Assembly: GCA_958402495.1 (NCBI GenBank)
Contig: CATXTS010000006.1
Coordinates: 1-34,407 of the forward strand
Source of the DNA: an uncultured Clostridiaceae bacterium
Lineage (GTDB): Bacteria > Bacillota > Clostridia > TANB77 > CAG-508
DNA: 34,407 nucleotides
Direction: 5' to 3'
The notes under the pieces were generated by a model. The model did not search any database, was not told the origin of the DNA, and worked only from the letters and a program-made list of their open reading frames with translations. Made by a program: the position numbers and the translations under genes. Below are positions 32,930 to 34,407 of this stretch, one piece after another. Within the stretch, counting starts at the first letter, position 1, and each line of letters opens with the position of its first letter.

Positions 32930-32958
32930 TTGCTACTTATATAATTATATGATATAAT
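32930..32958 (+). promoter_or_regulatory. promoter of the rhuM-family gene
   Basis: TTGCTA (32930-32935), 17 bases, TATAAT (32953-32958). An AGGAGG ribosome site (32971-32976) lies 8 bases before the ATG at 32985, so the expression signals are intact although the gene is broken. Confidence 0.65.
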
Positions 32959-32984
32959 TTTCAAAAATACAGGAGGTAAACCAT

Positions 32985-33996
32985 ATGCAAGATTTTACAA
33001 AGGGAGATTTAATTATTTATGAAGACGAAAATGATAAAATAGAGATTGAAGCCTTTTTATATGATGAAACTATTTGGCTTCCTCTTAATAAAATTGCAGA
33101 ATTGTTTGAAAAAGATAAGTCTACAATAAGTGAACATATAAAAAATATATATGATGAACAGGAATTATATAAGGATTCAACTGTTTGGAATTTCCCAACA
33201 GTTCAAATCGAGGGTAATCGTAAGGTTAATAGAAATATTGACTATTATAATTTAGATATGATAATAGCAGTTCGGGTATAGAACTAATTCAAAAAAAGCA
33301 ACAAAATTTAGACAATGGGCAACAGAAGTTTTAAAATCATATATTATAAAAGGATATAGTATAAACAGAGAAAAATTAAAAAATCCTACTAAATATGGAA
33401 AAGACTATTTTGATGAATTGCTTGAAATTATAAAAGAAATTAGGACAAGTGAAAGAAGATTTTATCAAAAAGTTACTGATATTTTTGCAGAATGTAGTAT
33501 TGATTATAATAAAAATTCTGAAATTGCAAATAACTTTTATGCTACAATTCAAAACAAGTTTCATTATGCTATTACAAATGAAACGGCCGCTGAAATAATT
33601 TATCATAGAGCAAACAACAAAAAAGAACATATGGGATTAACTACTTGGAAACATTCGCCTAATGGAAAAATCTTAAAAAGTGATGTCAATATTGCCAAAA
33701 ACTACTTAACCAATAAAGAATTAGAATTTTTACAAGATATTGTTAATATGTATTTAGATATAGCTGAAAACCGTGCTAAAAGGCAAATACCTATGAAAAT
33801 GAAAGATTGGGTAGAAGAATTAGATACAATGTTAAAAACAAATAAATATGAAATTTTACAAAATAACGGTAGTATATCAGCTGAACAAGCAAAACAATTT
33901 GCAGAAAGCGAATTTGAAAAATTTAGAATAAAACAGGATAAAAAGTTTATTTCTGATTTTGACAAGATACTTGATGAGTGTAAAAAACGCAACTAA
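32985..33996 (+). pseudogene. rhuM-family (virulence RhuM-like) gene broken by a single-base insertion
   Basis: The first frame (32985-33281) encodes the N-terminal part with IWLPLNKIAELFEKDKSTISEHIKNI, a helix-turn-helix-like region of the family, and ends at a TAG. The second frame resumes with GYRTNSKKATKFRQWATEVL at 33274 and runs to the TAA at 33996. The family reads IAVGYRxNS, so removing C33273 restores a continuous protein of about 336 residues, the normal length. The C-terminal half contains NKFHYAITNETAAEIIYHRA and a Lys/Glu-rich tail. RhuM-like proteins are found on genomic islands; their biochemical role is not established. A real mutation, programmed frameshifting or a sequencing error are all possible. 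Confidence 0.85.
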
Positions 33997-34094
33997 AATT
34001 TTGTTACATTTTTGTCACATATAAAATTACTTTTATTTTTTTAATCTCTGAAATGCCTGAAAACACTACATTCTTATTTTAAATTCCAAAAACA

Positions 34095-34140
34095 TAGAAA
34101 ACGAGAAAACATTGATATTTCAACATTTTCTCGTTTTCTA
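34095..34140 (-). terminator. terminator of the tRNA-Gly/tRNA-Cys unit
   Basis: A 15-bp perfect stem (34095-34109 with 34126-34140) starts two bases after the CCA end of tRNA-Cys. On the minus strand it is followed by TGTTTTT. Confidence 0.8.
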
Positions 34141-34141
34141 T

Positions 34142-34215
34142 TGGAGGCGCCACCCGGATTTGAACCGGGGATCAGAGTTTTGCAGACTCGTGCCTTACCA
34201 CTTGGCTATAGCGCC
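34142..34215 (-). tRNA. tRNA-Cys (anticodon GCA), CCA encoded
   Basis: On the minus strand the acceptor stem is GGCGCTA/TGGCGCC with U73, a known cysteine identity base, followed by an encoded CCA. The anticodon loop is CTGCAAA (GCA), and the T arm reads CCCGGTTCAAATCCGGG. It is the second gene of a two-tRNA unit, 60 bases after tRNA-Gly. Confidence 0.96.
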
Positions 34216-34275
34216 ATATAATAAACTATATGCTCTTTTTTTACTTTTTATGCCTATTTGTGGCTAAAAATAAAA

Positions 34276-34351
34276 TGGAGCGGAAAACGGGGCTCAAACC
34301 CGCGACCTCTGCCTTGGCAAGGCAGCGCTCTATCAACTGAGCTATTCCCGC
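34276..34351 (-). tRNA. tRNA-Gly (anticodon GCC), CCA encoded
   Basis: On the minus strand the acceptor 5' strand is GCGGGAA, pairing with TTTCCGC with one G-U. It has U73, an encoded CCA, a D arm TAGCTCAGTTGATAGAGC and the anticodon loop TTGCCAA (GCC). It appears to be the first gene of the unit, since a promoter lies just upstream. Confidence 0.96.
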
Positions 34352-34379
34352 ATATATACCTTTTCCTAATACGAATATA

Positions 34380-34407
34380 ATAATAACAAATTTTTCACAT
34401 ATTGTCA
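34380..34407 (-). promoter_or_regulatory. promoter of the tRNA unit, cut by the window edge
   Basis: On the minus strand the window begins TGACA, five of the six bases of a -35 TTGACA. After 17 bases comes TATTAT (34385-34380). The first -35 base is outside the window. Confidence 0.55.

Noticed and set aside
33376..33992. Minus-strand frames over the rhuM region
   Set aside because: Antisense shadows of the rhuM coding sequence without ribosome sites.
34142..34351. tRNA pair as an integrase attachment site with a duplicated tRNA end
   Set aside because: No second copy of either tRNA 3' end and no integrase gene is visible in the window.

Overview
The window looks like chromosomal DNA from a low-GC, anaerobic, spore-forming Clostridia-type Firmicute. 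The evidence is the AT-rich codon use, strong AGGAGG-type ribosome sites, consensus sigma-A promoters, a four-subunit pyruvate:ferredoxin oxidoreductase, RicT, a CwlD-type spore-cortex amidase, a WalRK-type two-component system, and a CRISPR repeat with the 3' ATGTAAAT end typical of clostridial type I-B systems. The species cannot be named from the sequence alone.

Layout. 1-175: 5' part of a pilin-like gene on the minus strand, running off the window. 524-3737: plus-strand porGDAB operon with its own promoter and terminator. 3927-5215: plus-strand flippase-like membrane protein, converging on a minus-strand operon lepB-holB-ricT-ferredoxin (7879-5133) with a perfect palindromic terminator in between. 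7921-9170: a pilin-like protein carrying a long coiled coil and phage-tail-fibre-like repeats. 9211-11548: WalR/WalK-like two-component system. 11572-12649: unknown membrane protein with a perfect-consensus promoter. 12766-21069: one 8.2-kb gene for a cyclic beta-1,2-glucan-synthase-like enzyme (GT84 plus GH94), whose 3' end sits inside a palindromic REP-like element. 21398-21873: a three-repeat CRISPR array with leader and no cas genes in view. 21874-22649: cwlD. 22671-23086: DUF4190 membrane protein. 23092-26253: operon of an Ig-like membrane-anchored protein, a CmpB-family membrane protein, a degenerate-receiver GGDEF protein and a DUF2752 protein. 26332-30842: a 1457-residue thioester-domain surface protein with five repeats. 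31068-32503: a DUF4143-type AAA ATPase under a palindromic operator. 32930-33996: a rhuM-family gene broken by one inserted base. 34095-34407: a tRNA-Gly/tRNA-Cys pair.

How it fits together. The left third is housekeeping: pyruvate oxidation with ferredoxin, protein secretion, the replication clamp loader and sporulation/envelope control. The middle and right are dominated by the cell surface: two pilin-like proteins, a glucan synthase, a thioester adhesin, Ig-like modules, signal peptidase, amidase and WalRK. The 31-34 kb end next to the tRNA genes looks like a small accessory region (orphan ATPase, broken rhuM, relic-like DNA). The most unusual items are the pilin/coiled-coil/tail-fibre hybrid, the orphan mini-CRISPR with its structured leader, the palindromic element that supplies the last codons of the glucan-synthase gene, the operator-controlled ATPase, and the pseudo-receiver GGDEF protein.
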